Shown: positions 49,406 to 58,227 of the stretch, piece by piece | How positions within the stretch are numbered: the first letter of the stretch is position 1 | How the letters are laid out: each line of letters opens with the position of its first letter | Source of the DNA: CAIMWS01 sp964409245 | GTDB taxonomy: Bacteria > Verrucomicrobiota > Verrucomicrobiia > Limisphaerales > UBA1319 | Direction: 5' to 3' | Length of the DNA: 64,000 nt | Assembly (NCBI GenBank): GCA_964409245.1 | Contig: CAYPCQ010000016.1 | Span: forward strand, 1 to 64,000 | Made by a program: the position numbers and the translations under genes | The notes under the pieces: model-generated | What the model saw: only the letters and a program-made list of their open reading frames with translations | Told to the model about the DNA's origin: nothing | Databases searched by the model: none

Positions 49406-49621
49406 ATGGATCGGATCACCATTGACCCGGAGCAATGCGGCGGGCGGCCCTGTATCCGGGGCATGCGCATCCGCGTAATCGATGTGCTGGATTTGCTGGG
49501 AAACGGACTGACGCCACCGCAGGTAATCGAGGAGTTGCCGGACCTCAATCTCGAAGACATCCAGGCCTGCCTAAAGTACGCCAGCCGTAAACTGAACCAC
49601 CCGATTTTGTCTCCCGCATGA
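49406..49621 (+). CDS. DUF433 family protein, antitoxin-like
   Basis: A 71-residue protein with the DUF433 pattern 'ITIDPEQCGGRPCIRGMRIR', then 'LDLLGNGLTPPQVIEELPDL' and 'DIQACLKYAS'. Members are usually found as the first gene of two-gene toxin-antitoxin modules with a PIN-like DUF5615 toxin, and act as a small DNA-binding or toxin-binding partner. Here the expected second gene is truncated (next entry). The stop overlaps that gene's start (ATGA), as in intact modules. The gene is flanked by unrelated secreted-protein genes, in keeping with a mobile or decaying module. Confidence 0.88.
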   Translation: MDRITIDPEQCGGRPCIRGMRIRVIDVLDLLGNGLTPPQVIEELPDLNLEDIQACLKYASRKLNHPILSPA

Positions 49622-49695
49622 TCCGGGTGGACGGCCATCTGCCACCTGCCCTGGCAAAGTGGATTGCCGAAGAGCGTGGCCACCCCGCTAACTGA
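49618..49695 (+). pseudogene. Truncated DUF5615-type toxin partner
   Basis: The reading frame starting at the ATGA overlap encodes 'MIRVDGHLPPALAKWIAEE' and then 'RGHPAN' before a stop at 49693. This is the typical beginning of DUF5615 PIN-like toxins ('VDxxLPPALAxWLxxxGH'), which are normally about 110 residues long. No continuation of the family is visible in any frame of the following 65 bases, so the 3' part seems deleted rather than frameshifted. The antitoxin remains intact. Confidence 0.7.
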
Positions 49696-49761
49696 TCGGG
49701 CAAAGTGAGGCCTTGGTCGAGATCTCAGGTGCATCTTAGATAGACGTGTTAGTGCGCTCGC

Positions 49762-52623
49762 CTACTTCCTGGCCGCGTGCTTGCGGAGGATCTCGGCGAT
49801 TTCGTTAAAATTTCGCGCCTGCTCCGCCACGGTGCGGCCTTTGTTATTCCGAAGGCTGGCATCCGCACCCCGAGCGATCAAGAACTCCACCACCGCCTGG
49901 TGTCCTTTAGAGACTGCGTTGTGCAAGGGTGTGTCCCCCCGGTCATCTCTGACATTCACATCGGCGCCTTTGGCGATCAGCAATTCAACCAGCTTCATAT
50001 CGCCAGCCGATGCCGCCTGATGCAGTGGGGTGGCTTCGGAGGTTGTCTTGGCCTGGACGTCCGCGCCCTGGGCCACGAGGAACTCGGCGGTTGCCGTTTG
50101 GTCCGTGGAGGCTGCCCAGAACAGGGGCGTCCAGCCGAGTTCGTCCCGGGCATTGAGGTCCGCGCCCTGCGCGGCCAAAGATTTCACACGCGGCAGATTG
50201 CCCATGCACGCGGCCAGCGGGAGCGTGGAGACATCCGCACCCTTGGAAATGAAGAGCTGGAGCAACGCTCTCGATCCGGCCTTCGCAGCATACCGAAAGG
50301 CGGTCCAACCATCCTTGTCCCTGGCATCGAATTTGGCGCCATGATCCAGAAGAAGCCTGGCGATGTTGGTGTTTTCAAACCAAACCGCCTGGTGCAGCGG
50401 CGGCGAGTCATCTTGGGGCGTGTAGTTGACATCGGCGCCTTTGGTCACAAGCAGCTTCACCAGATCCTGATCTTCTTTCCAGATCGCGTAGTAGAGGGGC
50501 GAATAGCCCGTCCCGTCCTTGGCGTTGAGGTCCGCCCCCCGTGCGAGGAGCAGTTCAGCCACCTTCTGGCGCTGGTTGTTGGCCGCTACGTGCAAGACCG
50601 TCTTGCCGTCCTTGTCCCGGGCATTGACATCAGCGCCTTGGTCCAGGCAACTGCGCACTTTATCCACCGCTCCGAGACTGGCGGCTTTATGGATGGAAAT
50701 CTCGGCGCCTTTGGCGATCAGGAGTTCAACCATTACCTGGCGGTTCTGGCCCAGAGCAAATTCCAGGGGCGCCTGGCCAGTATTATTCTTGAGGTTGACC
50801 TCCGCGCCTTTGCCAATGAGAAGGCCGGCCAAATCCTGGTGGCCAGCCGCGATGGCATTAAAGAGCGGTGTTTGCCCGCGCGAACTCTTAACATTGACAT
50901 CACCGCCTTTGGCCAGAAGCAACTCCATCGCTGGTTTTTGGTCGTTTTGGGCGGCGTAGTGCAAAGGCGCATAGCCACGCCCGTCTAATTTATTGATATC
51001 CACTCCTTCCTGAATCAACGCCCCTATTTTCGCCAAATCACCCGTATATGCAGCCAAGGCTATGGGCGCTCCCTGCCCCAATGGCTGGCCATCGAGTTGA
51101 GGTGCGAACTCGCCGCCCAGGGATCTGGCCGTGCCCGTGGTCCCGTATTCTTCGGCGCCGATGTCGCAGCCAGCTCCCACGGGTCTTGGCCCGGCATCAA
51201 AGTCATCGCTGACCAGGCCGAGGGCGCCGCGATCAATGCAGGGCGAACCGGCGGCCAGGTGCAGGGTCTTGGCCAAACCGGGACCATCGAGGGTGTAGCC
51301 ATTGCCGGAATTATTCTTCGAGACCTTGTTCCAGCTGTCGGTGGTCATGGCCACACCGTTCCAAATTCCCACGGTTTCCGTATTCTCGGCAAGGCTGAAG
51401 CCGAACCCGGGAGGATAGCCGTCGTTCTTAAAATCCGTGAAGAAGGCGTTGTTGGCGGAAACCAGATGCTCCGTGCATCCGCGCTGCACTTCGAGGCAGT
51501 AGCTGCCCGGCGCCGGCCAGAAGAGGTTGTTCTTGATCTCGACACCATTCGTGGTGCAGGCGATGAGAACTTCCCAGCGGTTATGGTTTTTTAAGAATGT
51601 GTTATGATAGACTTTGGCATGGTCCGAATTGTAGATGATCAGGGTGGCTCTCGGCATGCTGTTGCCTGGATTGACCGAGAAGAAATTGTTGCGGATGATG
51701 TTTGAGAGGGGATTAGCGTTAATCCCCACCATGCTGTAGGCGCCACCGGAATTGCCACTTAGAAGGTTTCTTTCAAAGACCAATCTGGAGTACCGCTGAG
51801 TGGCCGCGTCGCCCATGCACTCGAACACACAGCCGTTATTATTCCCGTGGAATTTGTTGTCGGCCACGGTGATTTGTGGCTGTCCCACGACGGGGCCTGA
51901 ATCCGGCATGAGCGTCAGGAAAACGATGCCTTTGCCCTTCCTGGAATCGTCGTTGATGGTGAAGTCTCGAATGATGTTCCGCCGAAAAACGGTGTTGATG
52001 CAGGTGCCGCGGATGATAACGGGAACGCGTGCGTCATAGACCTGGTTCTGCCCGTCGAAAACGCAGTCTTCGATGAGGTGCAGACCGTTGGTGAGATAGG
52101 CTTGGTTGTCCGAAAACACCGTTTCTTCGGTCTTCATATCGGTGCCCTGCGCATTGTTTTTCAGCGTGAAGCCGCGAACGGTAACGTGGGTCACCCGGCG
52201 GCTGGCCTGGCCTGGCTGGCCCGGCTGCGGATCGCCGAACCCAGGCCATAGTCCATTAATGGCGAGCGCTCGCCCAAAAAGGTGATGTGGATAAATCGTC
52301 GGTTTTCCCGGGAGCCAGGGCGCCTTGGTCAGCGTGAGCGTTTCGGTTGACGAAGTCTGGAGATCGGCCAGAACCACGGCCTCATCATACGTCGCCTCGT
52401 CATCGACCTGGATGATCCATGGTCCCGGAGTCGTGCGGCTCTTCACCGCCGCAAACGCGGCGTTGATGCTGTTCCAGCAAGCGGGCAAGCCCGGATCGGT
52501 TTCGCTCTGGACGGGTTTGCCGCCGGTTCCTCCGGTTTTTACGTGGAAATACCAGGCGGACTGACCGGCAGCGGTTGTGCTCAACAGACCAGCCAAGGCA
52601 AAACTGGCTATCAGGAGTTTCAT
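49762..52623 (-). CDS. Secreted beta-helix protein with C-terminal ankyrin repeats
   Basis: A 953-residue exported protein (start at 52623 gives the signal peptide 'LIASFALAGLLSTTAAG'). Residues about 20-480 have the pattern of a right-handed parallel beta-helix like pectate lyases ('NTVFRRNIIRDFTIN', 'ITVADNKFHGNNNG', 'NIIRNNFFSVN', 'HAKVYHNTFLKN'). The second half contains about a dozen ankyrin units with the 'GYAPLHYAAQNDQKPAMELL', 'GKTVLHVAANNQRQKVAELL' and 'GDTPLHNAVSKGHQAVVEFL' patterns. Catalytic residues of polysaccharide lyases cannot be assigned by eye. Ankyrin repeats on an exported beta-helix are uncommon. It could bind polysaccharide by the first part and protein by the second. 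The preceding LamG gene lies 51 bases upstream on the same strand. Confidence 0.82.
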   Translation of the reverse strand: MKLLIASFALAGLLSTTAAGQSAWYFHVKTGGTGGKPVQSETDPGLPACWNSINAAFAAVKSRTTPGPWIIQVDDEATYDEAVVLADLQTSSTETLTLTKAPWLPGKPTIYPHHLFGRALAINGLWPGFGDPQPGQPGQASRRVTHVTVRGFTLKNNAQGTDMKTEETVFSDNQAYLTNGLHLIEDCVFDGQNQVYDARVPVIIRGTCINTVFRRNIIRDFTINDDSRKGKGIVFLTLMPDSGPVVGQPQITVADNKFHGNNNGCVFECMGDAATQRYSRLVFERNLLSGNSGGAYSMVGINANPLSNIIRNNFFSVNPGNSMPRATLIIYNSDHAKVYHNTFLKNHNRWEVLIACTTNGVEIKNNLFWPAPGSYCLEVQRGCTEHLVSANNAFFTDFKNDGYPPGFGFSLAENTETVGIWNGVAMTTDSWNKVSKNNSGNGYTLDGPGLAKTLHLAAGSPCIDRGALGLVSDDFDAGPRPVGAGCDIGAEEYGTTGTARSLGGEFAPQLDGQPLGQGAPIALAAYTGDLAKIGALIQEGVDINKLDGRGYAPLHYAAQNDQKPAMELLLAKGGDVNVKSSRGQTPLFNAIAAGHQDLAGLLIGKGAEVNLKNNTGQAPLEFALGQNRQVMVELLIAKGAEISIHKAASLGAVDKVRSCLDQGADVNARDKDGKTVLHVAANNQRQKVAELLLARGADLNAKDGTGYSPLYYAIWKEDQDLVKLLVTKGADVNYTPQDDSPPLHQAVWFENTNIARLLLDHGAKFDARDKDGWTAFRYAAKAGSRALLQLFISKGADVSTLPLAACMGNLPRVKSLAAQGADLNARDELGWTPLFWAASTDQTATAEFLVAQGADVQAKTTSEATPLHQAASAGDMKLVELLIAKGADVNVRDDRGDTPLHNAVSKGHQAVVEFLIARGADASLRNNKGRTVAEQARNFNEIAEILRKHAARK

Positions 52624-52674
52624 AATGTTTATCGATGGCCTTCGGGTTGCATGAATCATTGGTTCGATGATCTG

Positions 52675-53496
52675 CTACTTTGGTTCCGGCGAGGCAGCGC
52701 GAGGGGCTTCGACAATCCGGGCGCCGCCTTCCAGGAGCCCGTCACTGCCCTGGCCGGTCAAGTCCCTGGCGGAGCCATCATCAAAGTTCCAGCCAGCCAC
52801 CAAACCCGGCTCCTTTCCCGTCAAGGGCTTGTTCATGGCTGCCTGGATCTGCCCGGCGGAACGAGCCACGTTCCAAATCCGGATTTCGTCAATGGCTCCA
52901 TGGAAGAACTCACCGAAGCTCCACTTCGGGTCGCCTTTGCCAATGAAGAGATCGGACTGGTCAATCGACATCCCGCCCGACGCGCTTTCGCTCCAGACCT
53001 TGACTCCATTTACCAGGGCCGTCAGCGTGCTGCCGTCCCAGGTTCCGGCCACATGATACCATTTGCCCGGCGACACCTCGCACGGCGTCTGCAGCACTTC
53101 GCCCCGGTTCCCGGGCCGCATCTCCAACAGGGGTTTGCCTTTGAACATCCGAAACCGCAGAAAAAAGTTCTCGCTCCCCGCTTCGAGGTTCTTGCGGAGA
53201 ATGGAATTGACGGTCCCATCCCCGGCATAGAACGTGGAAACCTTGACCCAGGCTTCCAAGGTGAGCGCGTTGGTAAAACGATGAAGAGCGGGTGAGTCAG
53301 CCACCCGCATATACCCCGACTGCCCGTCCAAGCTCAGCACCCGGTTAACGGTGCCAGAGCCGGGCTTTGCCTCCTGTGTTACAGCCGCCTCGCCCGGACG
53401 GTTCTCAAGTTCTGCTCCGAGCAGGGATGAGCTGGCGATGCAGATAGAAAAACCAATAATCCAGGCCGCGTGTTGTTGCGTCCGTGTTTGTTTCAT
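52675..53496 (-). CDS. Secreted LamG/concanavalin A-like domain protein
   Basis: A 273-residue exported protein with signal peptide ending near 'SSLLGAE'. Residues about 52-220 form a LamG-type jelly roll: 'LDGQSGYMRVADSPALHRFT', 'LTLEAWVKV', 'WYHVAGTWDGSTLTALVNGV', 'IGKGDPKWSFGEFFHGAIDE', 'IRIWNVARSAGQIQ'. Such domains bind sugars or glycans and are abundant in planctomycete and verrucomicrobial exoproteomes. No catalytic domain is attached. It lies between the beta-helix/ankyrin gene and another secreted protein on the same strand, so the three may form one unit concerned with extracellular polymers (inference). Confidence 0.85.
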   Translation of the reverse strand: MKQTRTQQHAAWIIGFSICIASSSLLGAELENRPGEAAVTQEAKPGSGTVNRVLSLDGQSGYMRVADSPALHRFTNALTLEAWVKVSTFYAGDGTVNSILRKNLEAGSENFFLRFRMFKGKPLLEMRPGNRGEVLQTPCEVSPGKWYHVAGTWDGSTLTALVNGVKVWSESASGGMSIDQSDLFIGKGDPKWSFGEFFHGAIDEIRIWNVARSAGQIQAAMNKPLTGKEPGLVAGWNFDDGSARDLTGQGSDGLLEGGARIVEAPRAASPEPK

Positions 53497-53529
53497 GGGA
53501 ACCTCTACCGGTTTGATCCTGGTTAGCGA

Positions 53530-54429
53530 TCAGGGATTTACCATCATCCGATAATAGCGCCTCGTTTTGCCCAACTCAACCGAGTCAAAGCAACGAATGG
53601 TCGAACCATCGCCAATGAATGGGGCGCCAAGATTCTTCCACCCGTCCGTGGCGCCGAGGTCGGTTACATACTGCAATTGGTAATTCCTGCCCACCTCGGT
53701 TGTGTAGTTGAGTTCGACGGCGGGGCTGATCTGAATGGTTGCAGGAACGGAAGGTGAAAAGAGGGCAAACGAAAGATTGTCGGCCATGGCACGATTCCAG
53801 TCGCCTCCTCTTTTTAACGAAAGGGTGATTTTCGCCTTCCTGGTTTTTGCCAATATTTTGCCCGATGCTTTCCGCTCCAATAAACCCGTCACGGCCCCCC
53901 GATCGCCCGGCGAAACCGCGCCGATGCTGTTCCCATCGACTTTGATTCCCTGGCTGTTATAAAATTCCACTTTTAATTCAGCATAGCTCGCATCGAGCCC
54001 GCTGCCGCCAAAATATCCTGACAATTCATAGAGCACTTCGGCAGTGTCCACAATATTCGCCGCCGGCTCCAAATCAATCGTTTGGTCTGCCGTGCATTCG
54101 TCAACTCTGTCGACACTGGCACAGGCAAAATAATTCAAGCCGCGGCTGGCCGGGCCAGGACTGGTCCGTGACGGCCAGCTGGAGTCAGGCCAGGGGGTCG
54201 TGCTGCCGGCCCTGTAAGTAAAAGCGGTCATATACCCTTCTTTATTCCAATTGGGGATAAATTTCACCTGGTCATCCACGGCCGCCGCCTCTCCTTCTTC
54301 CGCGGTGGCGTTTTTGATCAGGTTAACGCCAAACAATTGGACATTCGTGGTGGTTTGAGCGATGGAAATGCTTCCCAACAGGCAAAGGGAAATCACCGTC
54401 GGGAAAAGGCGTGCTGATAAAGTATTCAT
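53530..54429 (-). CDS. Secreted protein of unknown function
   Basis: A 299-residue exported protein with a clear signal peptide ('VISLCLLGSISIAQ'). The central part is beta-rich ('FIPNWNKEGYMTAFTYR', 'ELSGYFGGSGLDASYAELKV', 'ARKAKITLSL'-like stretch as 'KTRKAKITLSLKRGGDWN'), compatible with a carbohydrate-binding or F5/8-like jelly roll. The last 65 residues ('YTTEVGRNYQLQYVTDLG ... RRYYRMMVNP') are a variant of the C-terminal domain seen in the nonahaem and NHL-Ig proteins. First gene of a possible three-gene unit on the - strand. Confidence 0.75.
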   Translation of the reverse strand: MNTLSARLFPTVISLCLLGSISIAQTTTNVQLFGVNLIKNATAEEGEAAAVDDQVKFIPNWNKEGYMTAFTYRAGSTTPWPDSSWPSRTSPGPASRGLNYFACASVDRVDECTADQTIDLEPAANIVDTAEVLYELSGYFGGSGLDASYAELKVEFYNSQGIKVDGNSIGAVSPGDRGAVTGLLERKASGKILAKTRKAKITLSLKRGGDWNRAMADNLSFALFSPSVPATIQISPAVELNYTTEVGRNYQLQYVTDLGATDGWKNLGAPFIGDGSTIRCFDSVELGKTRRYYRMMVNP

Positions 54430-55068
54430 AAGATTTATATGTGATCAGGGCTGAATTAGGAAATCCACATGAGCAGAACTGATGCCAGCACAAAAAATAG
54501 ATACTTGGCTTCATTAGATCTGAAACATACCGTATCCGCGCGTTCATTGCAATGAAAAAGAGACCTCAAACTTAAAAATATTCCAGGCGGTCGGAACGAA
54601 ATGGCTTGGGATCCGGATGGTTGGCCCCGGAACCGGGCGGCGGCTATGCCCCACCGGGGTGGCGCATCCCAGTGTTGGTGTGAATAAAGCTTTTTCCTAT
54701 CGGCAAACCAGTGCGCCAATCCTGGCGGAACCGTCAAAGCCATGGCCATGATCTGGATTGTAGCTGCTCTCCTGTTGGACACGGTGCCACAGCCGCTCGA
54801 TGAAACGATGGTCGATTCCAGCAGTCCTATCCATCCCTGCTCCTCCCCACCAAACGGCTCCATCGCAGCTTCTTGCGGATCGTTGGCGGACTTGGTTCCC
54901 TGGCCGTTTTTTTGGCGCCGCGCAAACCAGCGAAACCCGGCTTGTTTTCAGTTTCGATTTTAACTGCCCAAGCCACGCATGGCTGAGCGGCTGGTTAAAA
55001 CATTGATTGAAAGTAATATTGACTGAATCTGGAATTTTTGTTACATTTCCACCGATTGCAGGAATCGT
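54430..55068. other. 639-bp divergent spacer, no supported gene
   Basis: Separates the - strand secreted protein from the + strand CAP protein. Short open frames exist on both strands but have no signal, motif or ribosome binding site I can support. The stretch 54980-55060 is AT-richer and probably carries the promoter of the CAP gene. Confidence 0.5.
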
Positions 55069-56211
55069 ATGAAATGGGTGATTATCTTGATCGCCGCCGG
55101 TGGCGTGTTGCTGCCGAATGGATCAATACTGGCCCAAACTGAATACCCGGCGGACGGGGTTCCAACCGGACTGGAGGAGGAAATCCGGTGGCTCATGAAC
55201 CGCGGGCGGTTCGATCTGGCGGGTGAAAACCGGCTGAGAGGCACAGCTTACTCGGATGTTCCCGCCTCGGCGGGCCCCCTGGCGCCCAACCAGAGCTTGA
55301 CGCTGGCGGCACGGCGCCATGCTGAGGACATGGCGCGGCACAACCTGCTGCAACACGATACGGTTCCCGGCAGCGCCTACTATAATGCCACCACCCAGCC
55401 CACGGCCTGGGCTCGAATCACCGCCGAAGGTTACTCTTGGACCGATGCGCGGGAGAATATTGGCGCCGGCTTCCCGGATGCGGAGGCCGCCTATGTGGCC
55501 TGGTGGAACAGCGCCAGCCACCGGCAAAACATGTATCACGATGGGCTGCGGGAAATTGGCACGGGTTACTATTATTGGAGTTCCTCCAATTTCCGGCATT
55601 ACTTCACCATGGATTTGGGCAGCTCCGGCAGCACGCGTTTTTTCACCGACACGATGTTCCTGGATGCCAATGGCGATGGCATTTGCCAGCGGGGTGAAGC
55701 CATCGCGGGCATTGGCATCCGGCTGCTGATCAACGGCCGGCCCCACACTTACGGGGATCTCTCCTCCAAAGTGGGCAGCTTTGCCATCCCCATCCAATCC
55801 ATTGCGGCCGGCGCTGCCGTGCAGGTGGTTTTGTCCAACACCACCCCCTCCCGGTTGAGCCTGAGCATCCCGCGCAGCTATGCCAACTGCACCCAGGTTA
55901 CGCTGGCGCCGGGCGAAACCTGGGCCGCCGGCACCTTCACCCAGGGGAGCACCGTCCGGAACATGGGCTTGCGTGATGTGGCGCCCATCGTGGCCCCGGT
56001 CCTGAGCCTGGCACGTTCCGGGCGGGACATGCTGATCCATTGGCCGTCCGAGGTGAACCTCAAGTATCTGGTTCAGCGGTCCGCTGATCTCATCACGTGG
56101 AGCAACCTGGTGGCCAACTATAAGGCCGGCACCGGAGCCGACCTGTCCCTGCTGGATGTCGCCCCCTCTGGTCCGCAGGGGTATTACCGCGTGCTTCTGC
56201 AGAGCCGGTGA
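55069..56211 (+). CDS. Secreted CAP/SCP-domain protein
   Basis: A 380-residue exported protein with signal peptide ending near 'NGSILAQ'. The CAP domain (about residues 30-190) shows 'EEIRWLMNRGRFDLAGEN', 'LTLAARRHAEDMARHNLLQH', 'ITAEGYSWTDARENIGAG' and 'WWNSASHRQNMYHDGLREIG', the usual His, Glu and His cavity residues of the YkwD-like bacterial group. A CARDB- or SdrD-like beta-domain follows ('FLDANGDGICQRGEAIAGIG'), and the last 70 residues ('HWPSEVNLKYLVQRSADLIT ... GYYRVLLQS') are another variant of the local C-terminal domain. Function unknown; extracellular protein interaction or lipid binding is typical of the family. Confidence 0.86.
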   Translation: MKWVIILIAAGGVLLPNGSILAQTEYPADGVPTGLEEEIRWLMNRGRFDLAGENRLRGTAYSDVPASAGPLAPNQSLTLAARRHAEDMARHNLLQHDTVPGSAYYNATTQPTAWARITAEGYSWTDARENIGAGFPDAEAAYVAWWNSASHRQNMYHDGLREIGTGYYYWSSSNFRHYFTMDLGSSGSTRFFTDTMFLDANGDGICQRGEAIAGIGIRLLINGRPHTYGDLSSKVGSFAIPIQSIAAGAAVQVVLSNTTPSRLSLSIPRSYANCTQVTLAPGETWAAGTFTQGSTVRNMGLRDVAPIVAPVLSLARSGRDMLIHWPSEVNLKYLVQRSADLITWSNLVANYKAGTGADLSLLDVAPSGPQGYYRVLLQSR

Positions 56212-56663
56212 CGCAGGTTGCGCTGGCTGGATCTCCACGGCGCCCAAAGGCGCTGCCGGTTACCTGGTTATTCCCCTTCAGCGGCGCAGCGAGGCGGCTG
56301 GGAGCAGGTGCCTCCCTGCGGTTTTTGCCGATCCCAGGCAAAACCGGATCCAAGGATGTGTGGGCATAGCCTTTCAGCTATTGGGCCACGGCAGGAGGAG
56401 GGAGCTTTTTATCCACCCCAAAACCCGCTCCGCCAAGCGCTCCGCCAAAGCCATGCCCCTGCGTTTGGGAGGGAAGTGGTTGCGCCGCCGATTTTTTGCG
56501 CAAGGCGCGGAGTGAGCCGCGAGCCTATCTTGAACAGATCTGCAAGTGGCGAATGACGAAGGTCTTGCGCCAAAAGACCCAGCCGGCACGGCTGGGCCAA
56601 TGGCCTGGAAATGGCTAATACCGCGGTTGCCAATCGTCCCCGGAAACAGTAGGTTGCCACGCA
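56212..56663. other. 452-bp spacer without a supported gene
   Basis: No coding signal I can support. Short open frames have no motif. It contains a GGCTAATACCGC stretch at about 56611 that resembles a 16S rRNA segment, but the surroundings do not fold or align as rRNA (see rejected items). Confidence 0.5.
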
Positions 56664-57272
56664 ATGAATGCATGGCTTTGGCTGATGGCCTTGGGGATTT
56701 TGCTGGGCGCTCCGGAGAGCCGGGCGTTTGTGCATGCCAGGATCGGCAGCGTCATTGAAAATATGGAAATGAAGGCGCTGGCGGGTGGCGCGCAACCGCT
56801 CCTCTCCAACGCCACCGCCAATGTTTTCATTTTCTTCAAGCCCGGGCAGGCGAATTCGCGCCGGGCGCTGGCCAGTTTGGCCGCCTGCCAGAAGGAACTG
56901 GCGGGCAAATCCATCCGCTGGGTGGCCGTGGTTTCGGACCGGTTTTCCAAGCTGGAGGTGGAAAAGGAAGTGAAAGCGGCCGGAATCTCCATGCCGATCC
57001 TGGTGGATGCCGCGGACGCCCTGTATGGCAGGCTCGGTGTGGTGCTCTGCCCCGTAGTGGGCATCGCGGATCAGGATCACAAACTGGCGGCTTACGAACC
57101 TTTCCGGAAGGTCAACTTCCAGGAAATCCTCCGCGCGCGCATCCGTTTTCTGCTCCAGGAAATCGATGCCCGGGAACTGGAACGGGTGATAAAACCGCCC
57201 CGCGCCACCCAGAATGCCCAGGCTGAAAAGCGGAACCAACCTGGGGCGGATCGAGCCATCCCCGGGGCATGA
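56664..57272 (+). CDS. Cysteine-free thioredoxin-fold protein
   Basis: A 202-residue exported protein, paralogue of the first two thirds of 39429-40244. Matching stretches are 'VFIFFKPGQANSRRALASLA', 'RWVAVVSDRFSKLEVEKEV', 'GISMPILVDAADALYGRLGV', 'CPVVGIADQDHKLAAYEPFR' and 'KVNFQEILRARIRFLLQEID'. As in the paralogue, the CxxC position is replaced ('PGQANS'). The TPR part is absent; after 'KPPRATQ' the protein ends in a short polar tail. The stop overlaps an ATG of the OB-fold gene, and the second b/c cytochrome module follows on the opposite strand. Both copies being tied to cytochrome genes supports a shared helper function. Confidence 0.8.
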   Translation: MNAWLWLMALGILLGAPESRAFVHARIGSVIENMEMKALAGGAQPLLSNATANVFIFFKPGQANSRRALASLAACQKELAGKSIRWVAVVSDRFSKLEVEKEVKAAGISMPILVDAADALYGRLGVVLCPVVGIADQDHKLAAYEPFRKVNFQEILRARIRFLLQEIDARELERVIKPPRATQNAQAEKRNQPGADRAIPGA

Positions 57273-57337
57273 GGCCCAAGCAACGGCCGGAACTTTTTAT
57301 CCCAAAAAAACAACCTCAACCAATCGAAACCAACACC

Positions 57338-58150
57338 GTGAACCAAAAACATACCTCCCTCCGAACCAGTTTGCTCATCGCCACCCTCGGGGTCATCGGC
57401 TCCACCGGGTTCTCCAGCGCGGATGCCGCCCAGGACAAACCGGCTGCCCCAGCCACGCAGGCCGCCGGCCAGCCCGCTGCCAGCGCAGCCATGAGTCTGC
57501 CCACCAGCCAGGGCTTCAGCGGCAAAGTCGTGGAGACCATGAACGCCGCCAGCTACACTTATGTGCTGGTGGACACCGGCAGCAAAAAGCTCTGGGCGGC
57601 GGCGCCCCAGTTCCAGGTGAAGGTCGGTGATGCGATCACGATCGAAGGCGGCCTGCCGATGGAAAAATACCACAGCAAGACTTTAAACCGCGATTTCGAG
57701 GTGGTTTACTTCACCGGCCGCGCCCTGGTGGGCGGCGCCCAGGCCAGCGCCGCTTTGCCCAGCGCCAGCCTTCCGGAAGGTCATCCCCCCCTGACCGGTG
57801 CCGCAGCGCCAGCGGTCAAAATCGACTTCGCCGGCCTCAAGAAGGCCGCCGGTGGCAAAACCGTGTCGGAAATTTACGCCGTCCGGCCCAAGCTCGCCGG
57901 CCAGAAAGTGGCGGTGCGCGGGAAAGTGGTTAAGTACAACGCCATGATCATGGGCAAGAACTGGCTCCATTTGCAGGACGGCACCGGAACCCCGGGCAGC
58001 AATGATCTCACCGTCACCACCGTTTCCGAGGCCAAGGTGGGCAACACGATCGTGGCCACCGGGACCATCGCCGTCGATAAGGATTTCGGCGCCGGCTACA
58101 AATTCAGCGTGATCCTCGAAGACGCGAAGGTGGTGGTGGAGCCAAAATAG
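57338..58150 (+). CDS. Periplasmic protein with two OB-fold-like domains
   Basis: About 270 residues from a GTG at 57338, or 293 from an ATG at 57269 that overlaps the upstream stop. The GTG start places the signal peptide ('SLLIATLGVIGSTGFSSADA') at the right distance. After an Ala/Pro linker come two beta-rich domains: 'FSGKVVETMNAASYTYVLVD ... VGDAITIEGGLPM' and 'LAGQKVAVRGKVVKYNAMIM ... NWLHLQDGTG ... GNTIVATGTIAVDKDFGAGY'. The second has the look of periplasmic OB-fold proteins of Geobacter and relatives whose function I do not know. CcmE is also an OB-fold haem chaperone, but the His-Tyr haem motif of CcmE is not seen. A terminator follows 17 bases after the stop. Confidence 0.72.
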   Translation: MNQKHTSLRTSLLIATLGVIGSTGFSSADAAQDKPAAPATQAAGQPAASAAMSLPTSQGFSGKVVETMNAASYTYVLVDTGSKKLWAAAPQFQVKVGDAITIEGGLPMEKYHSKTLNRDFEVVYFTGRALVGGAQASAALPSASLPEGHPPLTGAAAPAVKIDFAGLKKAAGGKTVSEIYAVRPKLAGQKVAVRGKVVKYNAMIMGKNWLHLQDGTGTPGSNDLTVTTVSEAKVGNTIVATGTIAVDKDFGAGYKFSVILEDAKVVVEPK

Positions 58151-58166
58151 CCCGCCCGGCTGGTTC

Positions 58167-58196
58167 AGCCGTGTCCAGGCACACGGCTCAGTTTTT
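58167..58196 (+). terminator. Rho-independent terminator
   Basis: AGCCGTGT (58167-58174) pairs perfectly with ACACGGCT (58181-58188) around a 6-base loop, followed by CAG and TTTTT (58192-58196). It ends the thioredoxin-like/OB-fold transcript before the convergent cytochrome genes. Confidence 0.85.
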
Positions 58197-58227
58197 CGAG
58201 TGGCCTGGTAATCTGCCGGAAGCGAGG

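Noticed and set aside
54456..54963. Small open frames of 70-135 codons in the spacer before the CAP gene
   Set aside because: They overlap on both strands, lack ribosome binding sites and show no recognisable domain or signal peptide.
56500..56640. Possible 16S rRNA fragment (AAGTGGCGAATG and GGCTAATACCGC about 70 bases apart)
   Set aside because: The two short matches are in rRNA-like order, but the sequence between and around them does not follow the conserved 16S text. Chance similarity is the simpler reading; a direct rRNA search would settle it.
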